Origin: an uncultured Clostridia bacterium
Lineage (GTDB): Bacteria > Bacillota > Clostridia > Oscillospirales > Ruminococcaceae
Direction of reading: 5' to 3'
Length of the DNA: 9,595 nt
Assembly (NCBI GenBank): GCA_946183095.1
Contig: CAMHBE010000054.1
Coordinates: 1 to 9,595, forward strand
Under the pieces are notes generated by a model, which saw only the letters and a list, made by a program, of their open reading frames with translations, made no database searches and was not told the origin of the DNA. Positions 1 to 7,834 of the stretch are shown in pieces. Position numbers and translations under genes: made by a program. Each line of letters begins with the position of its first letter. Positions within the stretch are counted from its first letter, which is position 1.

Positions 1-114
1 TGTAGCGTTCCCGATCCGTCCCTTTCCCGAGATCGCACGGGAAACGGTCGTCTTTGATATGCCGAGTTCGCGCGCGATATCGTCGAGCTGCACGCTCCTT
101 GTCTCAGGTATCAT
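1..114 (-). CDS. LacI-family transcriptional regulator, N-terminal fragment (cut by window edge)
   Basis: Only the first 38 codons are inside the window; the gene continues past the left edge. The translation begins MIPETRSVQLDDIARELGIS and runs on through KTTVSRAISGKGRIG, the standard LacI/GalR helix-turn-helix: 'DIAxELGIS' is the first helix and 'TTVSRAISGKGRI' the recognition helix and turn. The sugar-binding domain is not visible, so the inducer cannot be read from sequence. The ATG at 112-114 is the only plausible start because an in-frame TAA lies four codons upstream. The ribosome binding site is weak or distant (AGGA with a 12-base gap). It lies 36 bases after the ATPase gene, so it is probably the last or a late gene of the galactan operon. 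By analogy with GanR it would repress that operon through the TTGCGCAA sites near 7525-7709. The family call is firm; the target is inferred. Confidence 0.88.
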   Translation of the reverse strand, partial: MIPETRSVQLDDIARELGISKTTVSRAISGKGRIGNAT

Positions 115-150
115 ATAGCTAAATTATCCTATCCTTTGCGGAAAATAAGG

Positions 151-1371
151 TCACTTCTTACTCTTCCTGTTCTTCTTATCTTTCTTGTTTGAGCCGTTAT
201 CCTCCGTCACAGCAGTCTCGTTCTTCTTGGGAACGGGGACCGCGTTTTCAACAGCAAGGTTTCTCCCGTCCTCCGGATCGAATAAGTTTATCGTGCGCTG
301 ACGGATAGTAAACTCAAAATCCGTGCGTGCCATGAGCTCTACCTGTGCTTCTTCATCGAGGTCGGATGTCTGCACACGCAGGATGATGTCTTTTTCTCCG
401 CCGTAATCCGCGTGGATGTGCATTTCGCTGCCCATCATCTCGGTCACTTTCATGTGAGCCTTGATAGTATTCTTGCTGCCGCTCGGACGGATAAGCAGGT
501 TCTCAGGACGCGCACCGAGGATGACATCCTCCGGAACTTGCGAACGCGCATCGAGCTTTTCGCAGATGTAGTCGGGGACCTCTATCGCCGCGCCGCGCAC
601 TGTCACGGTGTACTTGCCGCCGTCCTTCTTCAGCTTCGCGTCGAAGAAGTTCATCTGGGGCGTTCCGATAAAGCCGGCAACAAACAGGTTAGCGGGGTGG
701 TTGAACAGTTCCTGCGGAGTGCCGACCTGCATAACATAGCCGTCCTTCATGATAACGATGCGGTCGCCGAGCGTCATTGCCTCTGTCTGGTCATGAGTTA
801 CATAGACGAATGTGGTCTGTATCTTTTCGCGGAGCAGTATTATCTCGGCACGCATCTGGTTTCTCAGCTTAGCGTCAAGGTTCGACAGCGGCTCATCCAT
901 CAGGAACACTTTAGGTACACGCACTATCGCGCGTCCTATCGCTACACGCTGGCGCTGACCGCCGGAGAGCTGCTTCGGCTTTCTGCCGAGAAGTTCCGTG
1001 ATGCCGAGTATCTCCGCCGCTTCGCAGACCTTCTTGTGTATCTCGTCATTCGGGAGTCTGCGCAGACGCAGACCGAACGCGATATTCTCATAAACGCTCA
1101 TGTGCGGGTACAGGGCGTAGTTCTGGAATACCATTGCTATATCCCTGTCCTTCGGCTCCATATCGTTTACGACATTCTCGCCTATGGATATCTCGCCGCC
1201 GCTTATATCCTCAAGACCCGCGATCATGCGCAGAGTTGTTGACTTGCCGCAGCCGGACGGCCCTACGAGAACTATGAACTCCTTATCCTTTATCTCAAGG
1301 TTGAAATCATGCACAGCTACGAAACCGTTATCGTACTGCTTTTTTACATTTCTGAGCTTTACCTCTGCCAT
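151..1371 (-). CDS. msmX: Sugar ABC transporter ATP-binding protein, MalK/MsmX/UgpC type
   Basis: This is the ATPase that powers the adjacent permeases from the cytoplasmic side; 406 residues. Visible motifs are Walker A GPSGCGKST (37-45), Q-loop Q83, signature LSGGQ (135-139), Walker B VFLMDE (155-160), D-loop SNLD (163-166) and H-loop H193. A TOBE/OB-type C-terminal domain follows, with the typical GARPENL segment near 286. The start at 1371 (MAEVKLRN) is chosen because AAGGAG (1378-1383) sits 6 bases upstream; an in-frame extension to 1431 would overlap the permease gene and lacks homologous character. It follows the MalG-type gene by 22 bases. The C-terminal tail (about 380-406) is polar and very lysine-rich, ending in NKKDKKNRKSKK, longer than in the classical family. 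MsmX-type ATPases often serve several sugar importers, so it may not be exclusive to this one. The symbol is by family resemblance; databases may call it ugpC. Confidence 0.93.
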   Translation of the reverse strand: MAEVKLRNVKKQYDNGFVAVHDFNLEIKDKEFIVLVGPSGCGKSTTLRMIAGLEDISGGEISIGENVVNDMEPKDRDIAMVFQNYALYPHMSVYENIAFGLRLRRLPNDEIHKKVCEAAEILGITELLGRKPKQLSGGQRQRVAIGRAIVRVPKVFLMDEPLSNLDAKLRNQMRAEIILLREKIQTTFVYVTHDQTEAMTLGDRIVIMKDGYVMQVGTPQELFNHPANLFVAGFIGTPQMNFFDAKLKKDGGKYTVTVRGAAIEVPDYICEKLDARSQVPEDVILGARPENLLIRPSGSKNTIKAHMKVTEMMGSEMHIHADYGGEKDIILRVQTSDLDEEAQVELMARTDFEFTIRQRTINLFDPEDGRNLAVENAVPVPKKNETAVTEDNGSNKKDKKNRKSKK

Positions 1372-1377
1372 AATGAA

Positions 1378-1383
1378 CTCCTT
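1378..1383 (-). promoter_or_regulatory. Ribosome binding site of the ATPase gene
   Basis: AAGGAG on the minus strand, 6 bases before the ATG at 1371. It lies in the 22-base gap after the MalG-type stop codon and decides the start in favour of MAEVKLRN over the longer open frame beginning at 1431. Confidence 0.85.
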
Positions 1384-1393
1384 CTTTATTCCC

Positions 1394-2260
1394 TTAACCC
1401 TTGACCGCTCCGCCGGTAACGCCCTCGACATAATACTTCTGAAGTGCCATGAACAGCGCCGTTATCGGTATCGAAACGAGAAGACCGCCTGCACAGAATA
1501 TCGTGAAATAGTTGCTTATATGCTCCTTGTCGAGCCATTTGTAAAGTCCGACCGCAACGTTGTACGCTTCCTCGTGACCGAACGTTATCAGCGACGCATA
1601 CATGAAGTCGCCCCACGGTGCTATGAATGCCATCATTATCGTGTAGATTATGATAGGCTTTGCCATAGGCATTATGATGCGGAAGAATACTCTCGCGCGG
1701 GATGCGCCGTCTATTCTTGCGGCTTCGTCAAGCGACTTCGGGATAGTGTCGAAAAATCCCTTCGCGATATAGTAGCCCATGCCCGAACTTGCGGCATAGA
1801 CAAGTATCAGTCCGGGGACTGCGTTCTCGCTCGTAAGACCGAACAGTTTCAGTATGAAGTATGTCGCGATCATCGACAGGAACCCCGGGAACATTCCCAG
1901 CACGAGCATCAGGTTCATAAGGAACTTGCGCCCCTTGAACCTCATCCTCGACAGCGCATACGCCACGCACAGCACTATGACTGTCTGCAATACGGCATTG
2001 AACAGCGCTATTATGAAGGTGTTCAGGTACCAGTGCCCGAAATTCGTCTTTGTGAAAAGGAAAATGAAGTTGTCGAAAGTCCACTTCCGCGGGATTATGT
2101 ATGTGACCATTGAGGTTGATTCGCCGCGGAATGCCTGAAAGATAAGGTAGATGAACGGTATCAGCCATATAACGCACAGCACTGTGAGGAAAATGTAGAT
2201 AATGACCCGGACTGTGCGCTCCTTGCCGGATTTGCTCCGGAATTTTTTATTCTCACTCAC
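1394..2260 (-). CDS. ganQ: Carbohydrate ABC transporter permease, MalG/GanQ type
   Basis: Inner-membrane subunit of the sugar importer; 288 residues, normal for MalG-type proteins. There is a basic N-terminal tail, a first membrane helix at about 18-43, further hydrophobic helices at about 80-103, 113-141, 148-166, 203-222 and 254-275, and the ATPase-contacting EAA loop at about 178-200 (DEAARIDGASRARVFFRIIMP). The start is GTG at 2260, whose bases overlap the TGA of the MalF-type gene by 4, so the two are probably translationally coupled. AGGAGG (2268-2273) is 7 bases upstream, inside the preceding gene. Family membership is clear. Galacto-oligosaccharide specificity, and so the symbol, is inferred only from the neighbouring GH53 enzyme and the likeness to the Bacillus ganSPQ set. 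Confidence 0.92.
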   Translation of the reverse strand: MSENKKFRSKSGKERTVRVIIYIFLTVLCVIWLIPFIYLIFQAFRGESTSMVTYIIPRKWTFDNFIFLFTKTNFGHWYLNTFIIALFNAVLQTVIVLCVAYALSRMRFKGRKFLMNLMLVLGMFPGFLSMIATYFILKLFGLTSENAVPGLILVYAASSGMGYYIAKGFFDTIPKSLDEAARIDGASRARVFFRIIMPMAKPIIIYTIMMAFIAPWGDFMYASLITFGHEEAYNVAVGLYKWLDKEHISNYFTIFCAGGLLVSIPITALFMALQKYYVEGVTGGAVKG

Positions 2261-3768
2261 TGGAAATCCTCCTCATTCTTCATCGCCGGAGATACGTTGT
2301 AAACGATAAGCGAGATGACCGCAACGACTATAAACACGAGAATACCTATTACCGCCGCTATCTTGTAGTCGTTATTCGTGACAGTCAGCGTGTATAGCCA
2401 TGTGATAAGCAGGTCGGTGCCTCCCGCGCCGCCTTCATACGCCATTGTCTTTGGTGCGCCCGCGGTAAGAAGGTAGATGACGTTGAAGTTGTTGATGTTC
2501 GCCGTGAAACTCGTCAGAAGGTAAGGACCCGTTACGAACAGCATATACGGCAGCGTTATCTTCGTGAACTGCCTGAATCCGGACGCGCCGTCTATTTTTG
2601 CGCTCTCGTAGAGGTCTGCGGGAATGTTCATCAGAACACCGGTAGCTATCAGCATAAGATAAGGTATGCCTACCCACAGGTTCACGACGAGCACCATTAT
2701 CCGCGCCATGTCCTGCGTAGTCCAGAACTTTATTTTCTCCGTTATCCAGCCCCAATTCATCAGCACGCTGTTCACGATACCGTCATCCGCAAACATCTTC
2801 GATACGAGCAGCAGCGAAACGAACTGCGGTACCGCTATCGTCATTACGAGGATCGTCCTGAAAACTTTCTTGAACCGGATGCCCTTGCGGTTGATGCAGA
2901 TAGCCACGAACATTCCGAGAAAGTAGTTCGAGAACGTTGCAATGAGCGCCCATATCAGCGTCCAGATCAGTATCTCGCGGAAGGTGTAAGCGAACTTGTC
3001 GGACCCCGACGCATCTGTCGCGAGCATCGTCTGGAAATTGTCCAGTCCCACCCAGCCGAACAGCTTATCCGGCGGCAGGTGTGAATAGTCGTAGTTGGTG
3101 AACGCTATCAGTATCATAAAGAATATCGGTATTATCGTGAATATCGTGATACCCAGCAGCGGCACGGCAAGCAGCGTCTTGTAATACTGCTCGTCGGCAA
3201 GCGACTTTATGTCGTTCCTGAAGGACTTCGGACGCACGCCCTTTTCGATGAGCTTCTGAGCCGTGTAGTTCTGCTTTATGTTTATGTACCATGTCCACAG
3301 GAAGCCTATGACTATAAAGATAGTGAGCACGCCGTGCAGTATCTTCAGACTGTTGTCCTTATAGGTCACGACTTCAAGACCGTAATCGTTGAGCGTTTTC
3401 ACCGTCGCCTGCGTACCGAGGTCTTTCATGCCGGCAAGATATCCGAATCCGAACATCGACATGAACCAGATGAACAATCCTTCCATTCCGAGAAAGATGA
3501 TGCCGCGCCCTATCTGTCTGCGGAAGAACTGCCCGAAGCCCATGACAAGGAAAGATACTCTCGTTTTCCAGTCGCCGTCGGCAAAAATATGCCCGATACC
3601 GGCGAAGAACCTTCCGACAGCGCACAGACATCTCCAGATGCCGAGCGGTATCTTTTTGAGGAAGTGCAGCAGGTTCCCGGGGAGCCTTGCAAAAAACTGA
3701 CCTATATCGTGCAGTTTTCGTTTCGCGGGCGGGAGCCCCAGATATTCGAGTTCCGATAATTTGCTCAT
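2257..3768 (-). CDS. ganP: Carbohydrate ABC transporter permease, MalF/GanP type, with long N-terminal region
   Basis: Partner permease to the MalG-type subunit; 503 residues. The EAA loop is at about 388-408 (ESAKIDGASGFRQFTKITLP). Hydrophobic helices lie at about 88-113, 143-161, 200-223, 266-292, 303-325, 356-383, 411-432 and 470-492, giving eight as in MalF. The first 87 residues form an unusual basic/aromatic, probably amphipathic stretch (for example FFARLPGNLLHFLKKIPLGI) before the first membrane segment, making it longer than the roughly 420 residues typical of Bacillus GanP. No large extracellular loop like that of E. coli MalF is seen. The start at 3768 (MSKLSELEY) is chosen because AAAGGA (3778-3783) lies 9 bases upstream; a 30-codon in-frame extension to 3858 lacks a good binding site. 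Its TGA overlaps the next GTG. It follows the binding-protein gene after 204 bases that contain a strong hairpin. Confidence 0.9.
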   Translation of the reverse strand: MSKLSELEYLGLPPAKRKLHDIGQFFARLPGNLLHFLKKIPLGIWRCLCAVGRFFAGIGHIFADGDWKTRVSFLVMGFGQFFRRQIGRGIIFLGMEGLFIWFMSMFGFGYLAGMKDLGTQATVKTLNDYGLEVVTYKDNSLKILHGVLTIFIVIGFLWTWYINIKQNYTAQKLIEKGVRPKSFRNDIKSLADEQYYKTLLAVPLLGITIFTIIPIFFMILIAFTNYDYSHLPPDKLFGWVGLDNFQTMLATDASGSDKFAYTFREILIWTLIWALIATFSNYFLGMFVAICINRKGIRFKKVFRTILVMTIAVPQFVSLLLVSKMFADDGIVNSVLMNWGWITEKIKFWTTQDMARIMVLVVNLWVGIPYLMLIATGVLMNIPADLYESAKIDGASGFRQFTKITLPYMLFVTGPYLLTSFTANINNFNVIYLLTAGAPKTMAYEGGAGGTDLLITWLYTLTVTNNDYKIAAVIGILVFIVVAVISLIVYNVSPAMKNEEDFQ

Positions 3769-3777
3769 GTTCAGCCG

Positions 3778-3783
3778 TCCTTT
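3778..3783 (-). promoter_or_regulatory. Ribosome binding site of the MalF-type gene
   Basis: AAAGGA on the minus strand, 9 bases before ATG 3768. It supports the shorter start rather than the open-frame extension to 3858, which is preceded only by a run of G. Confidence 0.65.
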
Positions 3784-3923
3784 CGTTTGTGGTGCCGGCA
3801 AGTCTGCCGTTTTCGCAATGTATAACCGTGCGTGCATTCCCGAAGAAGAACGCCGCATCCCCCGCGACCGCTTTGGAGGACACGGTCACGGAGTTTATCC
3901 TTGCAGCTATCCGTTCCGAAAAC

Positions 3924-3958
3924 GGCGGACTGCGGGACGCTGACAGCATCCCGCCGCC
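3924..3958 (-). terminator. Intercistronic hairpin between binding-protein and permease genes (attenuator or mRNA stabiliser)
   Basis: Fourteen bases after the binding-protein stop codon, the minus-strand RNA can form a 10-pair stem, GCGGGAUGCU pairing with AGCGUCCCGC (one U-G pair) around a 3-base loop, at 3932-3954. Outer GGCGG/CCGCC arms (3924-3928 and 3954-3958) can add pairs with a small bulge, replacing the outermost pair. A short UUUU follows near 3919-3922, too brief for a full terminator. Partial termination, or protection of the upstream message from 3' decay, would both give more binding protein than permease, as the malE-malF REP element does in E. coli. The structure is seen; the role is inferred. 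Confidence 0.7.
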
Positions 3959-3972
3959 TGCCTGTAAAAGTC

Positions 3973-5337
3973 TTACTTAGCCGCCTTTATGGAGCTTTCG
4001 AGCGCTGCAAGCAGTGTCGCATCATCTGCATCTGCGTACATACCGCTGTTGATATCGGTACCGAACGCCTTCGTGAGATCCCAGTAAGCGTTGGGGTACT
4101 GACCCTGACCGGGGCAGAATACGAGCTGCTCTGCAAGTGCCGCAAGAGCTTCGTTCGCCTTTACCTCGTCGGAAGCCTGAGCGTTCTTGTTGGAGGGACC
4201 CCAGCCCTTTTCCTCAAATCTTACGAGCTGCATCTCTTCGGAAGTGATGTAGTCCGCAACGAGGTGGCAGAATGTGAGCTTGTCGGAGTCTGTCTGAGGC
4301 TTTACGCCTATGAGTTTGAAGCCGCCGAAGCCGCTCATCTGGTAAGATTTGCCGTCAACGGTAAATGTCGGGAGCTTGGATGCGCCGAAGTTGTCGCCGA
4401 GGAAGCCCTTGACTGTGGCGTAGTCCCATGTTCCGGAAACGAGAGCACCTGCGGTGCCGCCGTCGGGATTGAAGAGGGAAGCAGCGCCGTCGGGTGCCTG
4501 CTCATAGCCCTTGCCCTTGTTCTTTGCGGTCTCTACCATTGCTTTCATTGCTGCAAGACCCTTATCGCTGCTGTAGTCACATACACAGTCGATAACGTTT
4601 CCTTCGGTATCGTAGTTGTAGTAGCACTGCGCACCTGTGCCGAAGAAGAATGCAACATCATACCATCCGGACTGGAGGTCGAAATAGATGTTCTTTCCGG
4701 CAGCCGCACATTGTGTGATGATGCCTTCGAGCGTGGAAGGATCGCTGACTACGGACTTGTCATAGTAGAGGAAGTAGCCGTTGTCGGAAGTCTCGGGGTA
4801 AGCGTAAACATCGCCGTTGAGCGTTACAGCGCCTATCGAGCCGGCATCGTTGTTGTTATTGATGTTTTCGAGGAACTTTCCGCCGGGCTTAGAGAGCGCA
4901 CCTGCCGCAACAAGACGTGCGAGCTGATCCTGTGCGAAACCGAACACGTCGGCGCCCGCCTCAACGTCTGTGAGCATCTGTGTCGTTGCATCGCCTTCGC
5001 CCATTGCCGAAACAGTGATGCTGTACTTGCCGTTCCAGTCGGTCTGACCCGCGAGCCATGTGTCGAGCTTGCTCTGTGTGATCTCAACGACTTCCTCGGG
5101 AGCCCATACGGTTATGGTCTGCTTGGAACCGGAGTCGGTGTTTGCGGGAGCGGGAGCAGCGGTATCTGCGGTATCTGCGGGGGCGGCAGTGTCTTCAGCC
5201 TTTGCGTTGTCGGCGTTTGCTGCCGGAGCCTGTGTCGTTGTGGTCGTGGCGGTGTTGGAGCCGCCGCAGCCTGCGAATGATGCGATCATCACGGAAACCG
5301 CTGCTATGATCGAAAGTGTTTTTCTTCTTGTGGTCAT
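3973..5337 (-). CDS. ganS: Extracellular sugar-binding lipoprotein (MalE-like, family 1), probable galacto-oligosaccharide binder
   Basis: Captures sugar outside the membrane and delivers it to the two permeases; 454 residues. A signal peptide (TRRK followed by a hydrophobic run) ends at SFAGC, making C24 the probable lipidated cysteine. A Thr/Ala/Asp-rich linker (about 27-72) then tethers the folded part. The mature domain opens with TITVWAPEE (74-82) and has the family's YAYPE...YFLYYDKS segment (about 178-195), like the cleft region of MalE-type proteins. Aromatic residues abound, as expected for sugar stacking. The ATG at 5335-5337 has AGGAGG (5346-5351) 8 bases upstream. It sits between the galactanase and the permeases, with hairpin-rich spacers on both sides (110 and 204 bases), suggesting separately tuned abundance. 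The ligand and symbol are inferred from context. Confidence 0.9.
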   Translation of the reverse strand: MTTRRKTLSIIAAVSVMIASFAGCGGSNTATTTTTQAPAANADNAKAEDTAAPADTADTAAPAPANTDSGSKQTITVWAPEEVVEITQSKLDTWLAGQTDWNGKYSITVSAMGEGDATTQMLTDVEAGADVFGFAQDQLARLVAAGALSKPGGKFLENINNNNDAGSIGAVTLNGDVYAYPETSDNGYFLYYDKSVVSDPSTLEGIITQCAAAGKNIYFDLQSGWYDVAFFFGTGAQCYYNYDTEGNVIDCVCDYSSDKGLAAMKAMVETAKNKGKGYEQAPDGAASLFNPDGGTAGALVSGTWDYATVKGFLGDNFGASKLPTFTVDGKSYQMSGFGGFKLIGVKPQTDSDKLTFCHLVADYITSEEMQLVRFEEKGWGPSNKNAQASDEVKANEALAALAEQLVFCPGQGQYPNAYWDLTKAFGTDINSGMYADADDATLLAALESSIKAAK

Positions 5338-5361
5338 TTGTTTGTCCTCCTGTTTTGTTGT

Positions 5362-5376
5362 GCAGTATCATACTGC
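5362..5376. repeat. Perfect 15-base dyad just upstream of the binding-protein RBS
   Basis: GCAGTAT and ATACTGC flank a single central base, a perfect 7-base inverted repeat. It ends 10 bases before the AGGAGG of the binding-protein gene. As RNA it would form a 6-pair hairpin with a 3-base loop. It does not match the TTGCGCAA operator motif, so an RNA role (stability or ribosome access) or another regulator's site are both possible. Confidence 0.55.
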
Positions 5377-5389
5377 GTGTGTTTATTTC

Positions 5390-5407
5390 AGGGCTTATCT
5401 GCGCCCT
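5390..5407. repeat. Small inverted repeat in the galactanase/binding-protein spacer
   Basis: AGGGC and GCCCT arms are separated by 8 bases. There is no following T-run in the transcribed direction, so it is a weak hairpin rather than a terminator. Confidence 0.35.
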
Positions 5408-5432
5408 TATATCAAACGGATTTTTACCGCTT

Positions 5433-5445
5433 AATAACCGTTATT
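5433..5445. repeat. Inverted repeat beside the galactanase stop codon
   Basis: AATAAC and GTTATT arms surround one central base, two bases after the galactanase TGA. It is AT-rich and short, so hairpin strength would be low. With the two dyads at 5362-5376 and 5390-5407 it makes three inverted repeats in a 110-base spacer. Confidence 0.35.
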
Positions 5446-5447
5446 GC

Positions 5448-7556
<2,109 letters not shown>

Positions 7557-7559
7557 TCA

Positions 7560-7588
7560 ATGATATCACAAACCCGGCACGGTGTCAA
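7560..7588 (-). promoter_or_regulatory. Sigma-A promoter of the galactan operon
   Basis: On the minus strand TTGACA (7583-7588, perfect -35) is followed after exactly 17 bases by TATCAT (7560-7565, five of six -10 matches). An AT-rich tract at 7589-7620 just upstream resembles an UP element. The start would be near 7553, giving about a 50-base leader with the operator pair and AGGAG. A near-consensus promoter fits an operon held down by a repressor. Confidence 0.82.
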
Positions 7589-7620
7589 TCGACATTTATT
7601 ATAAATATTGTTAGTAAATT

Positions 7621-7628
7621 TTGTGCAA
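7621..7628. promoter_or_regulatory. Upstream operator copy (site 3)
   Basis: TTGTGCAA, the same 8 bases as site 1, about 71 bases upstream of the predicted start. Its centre is 84 bases from site 2, equal to eight turns of 10.5-base DNA, so looping on one face is possible. It has a one-base departure from the perfect palindrome. Confidence 0.5.
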
Positions 7629-7660
7629 TAAAACAAATAAAATGCGGATAAATCACTTTA

Positions 7661-7689
7661 CTGCGCAACAAAACACATCTGTTGCGCAG
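7661..7689. promoter_or_regulatory. Upstream operator pair forming a perfect 10-base inverted repeat (sites 4 and 5)
   Basis: CTGCGCAACA (7661-7670) and TGTTGCGCAG (7680-7689) are exact reverse complements separated by 9 bases. Each holds the TGCGCA core; the cores are 21 bases apart, two helical turns. This arrangement suits two dimers, or a tetramer, on the same face. Confidence 0.62.
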
Positions 7690-7699
7690 CGTGACGGGC

Positions 7700-7709
7700 T
7701 GTGCGCAAC
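7700..7709. promoter_or_regulatory. Distal operator copy (site 6)
   Basis: TGTGCGCAAC contains the TGCGCA core, centred 19 bases from site 5 and about 150 upstream of the predicted start. It is the outermost recognisable copy before the terminator region of the preceding gene. Confidence 0.5.
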
Positions 7710-7802
7710 CATTCCGCCCTATGTGCTCCCGGTGTCGATGTAAGCAGGTATGCTCCCCGACTGCCGCGTCATTCCGGAATATATCGGCTCCGATAAAGAC
7801 AG
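7710..7802. other. Remaining intergenic stretch, no gene seen
   Basis: This holds no convincing reading frame. It has two short dyads: the palindrome ATTCCGGAAT (7771-7780) and TATCGG/CCGATA around two bases (7782-7795). Neither matches the operator motif nor has a U-run. They may simply be 3' untranslated sequence of the gene to the right. Confidence 0.4.
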
Positions 7803-7828
7803 CCCCGTACCGCTTGTGCAGTACGGGG
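7803..7828 (-). terminator. Hairpin terminator after the right-edge gene
   Basis: CCCCGTAC pairs with GTACGGGG, an 8-pair stem with a 10-base loop, starting 6 bases after the TAA at 7835. The minus-strand trailer is CUGUCUUUAU, only modestly U-rich, so efficiency is uncertain. It separates the right-edge gene from the galactan promoter and could act in both directions. Confidence 0.68.
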
Positions 7829-7834
7829 TTCTGC

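Noticed and set aside
1060..1075. TGCGCA core inside the ATPase gene as another operator
   Set aside because: It lacks the TTG/CAA flanks, and the bare six-base core is expected by chance in GC-rich coding DNA.
412..1242. Plus-strand open frame (276 codons) opposite the ATPase gene
   Set aside because: Fully inside the ATPase gene with all ABC motifs on the other strand; no recognisable domain or start signal.
1372..1431. 20-codon N-terminal extension of the ATPase
   Set aside because: It would overlap the end of the permease gene, and AAGGAG lies exactly before MAEVKLRN, the usual family start.
3769..3858. 30-codon in-frame extension of the MalF-type permease
   Set aside because: The extension is preceded only by a G-run, is basic and low in character, and AAAGGA supports the start at 3768. 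Not fully excluded.
5159..5180. Short tandem repeat GCGGTATCT, twice, in the binding-protein gene
   Set aside because: It encodes the Asp-Thr-Ala repeats of the disordered linker after the lipid anchor; such slippage repeats are routine there.
3832..5280. Long plus-strand open frame (482 codons) opposite the binding-protein gene
   Set aside because: It lies antisense to a clear lipoprotein gene, has no ribosome binding site or family motifs, and its Cys/Val/Gly-rich composition is that expected from reading GC-rich coding DNA backwards.
5405..5435. Possible internal promoter before the binding-protein gene (TATAAG with weak TTAAGC 17 bases upstream on the minus strand)
   Set aside because: The -35 matches only three of six bases and there is no supporting context, so it was not listed as a promoter.
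7710..7834. CRISPR array, mobile element or tRNA in the largest intergenic gap
   Set aside because: No regularly spaced long repeats, no terminal inverted repeats or transposase, and no cloverleaf pattern could be made out; the contents are explained by operators, promoter and a terminator.
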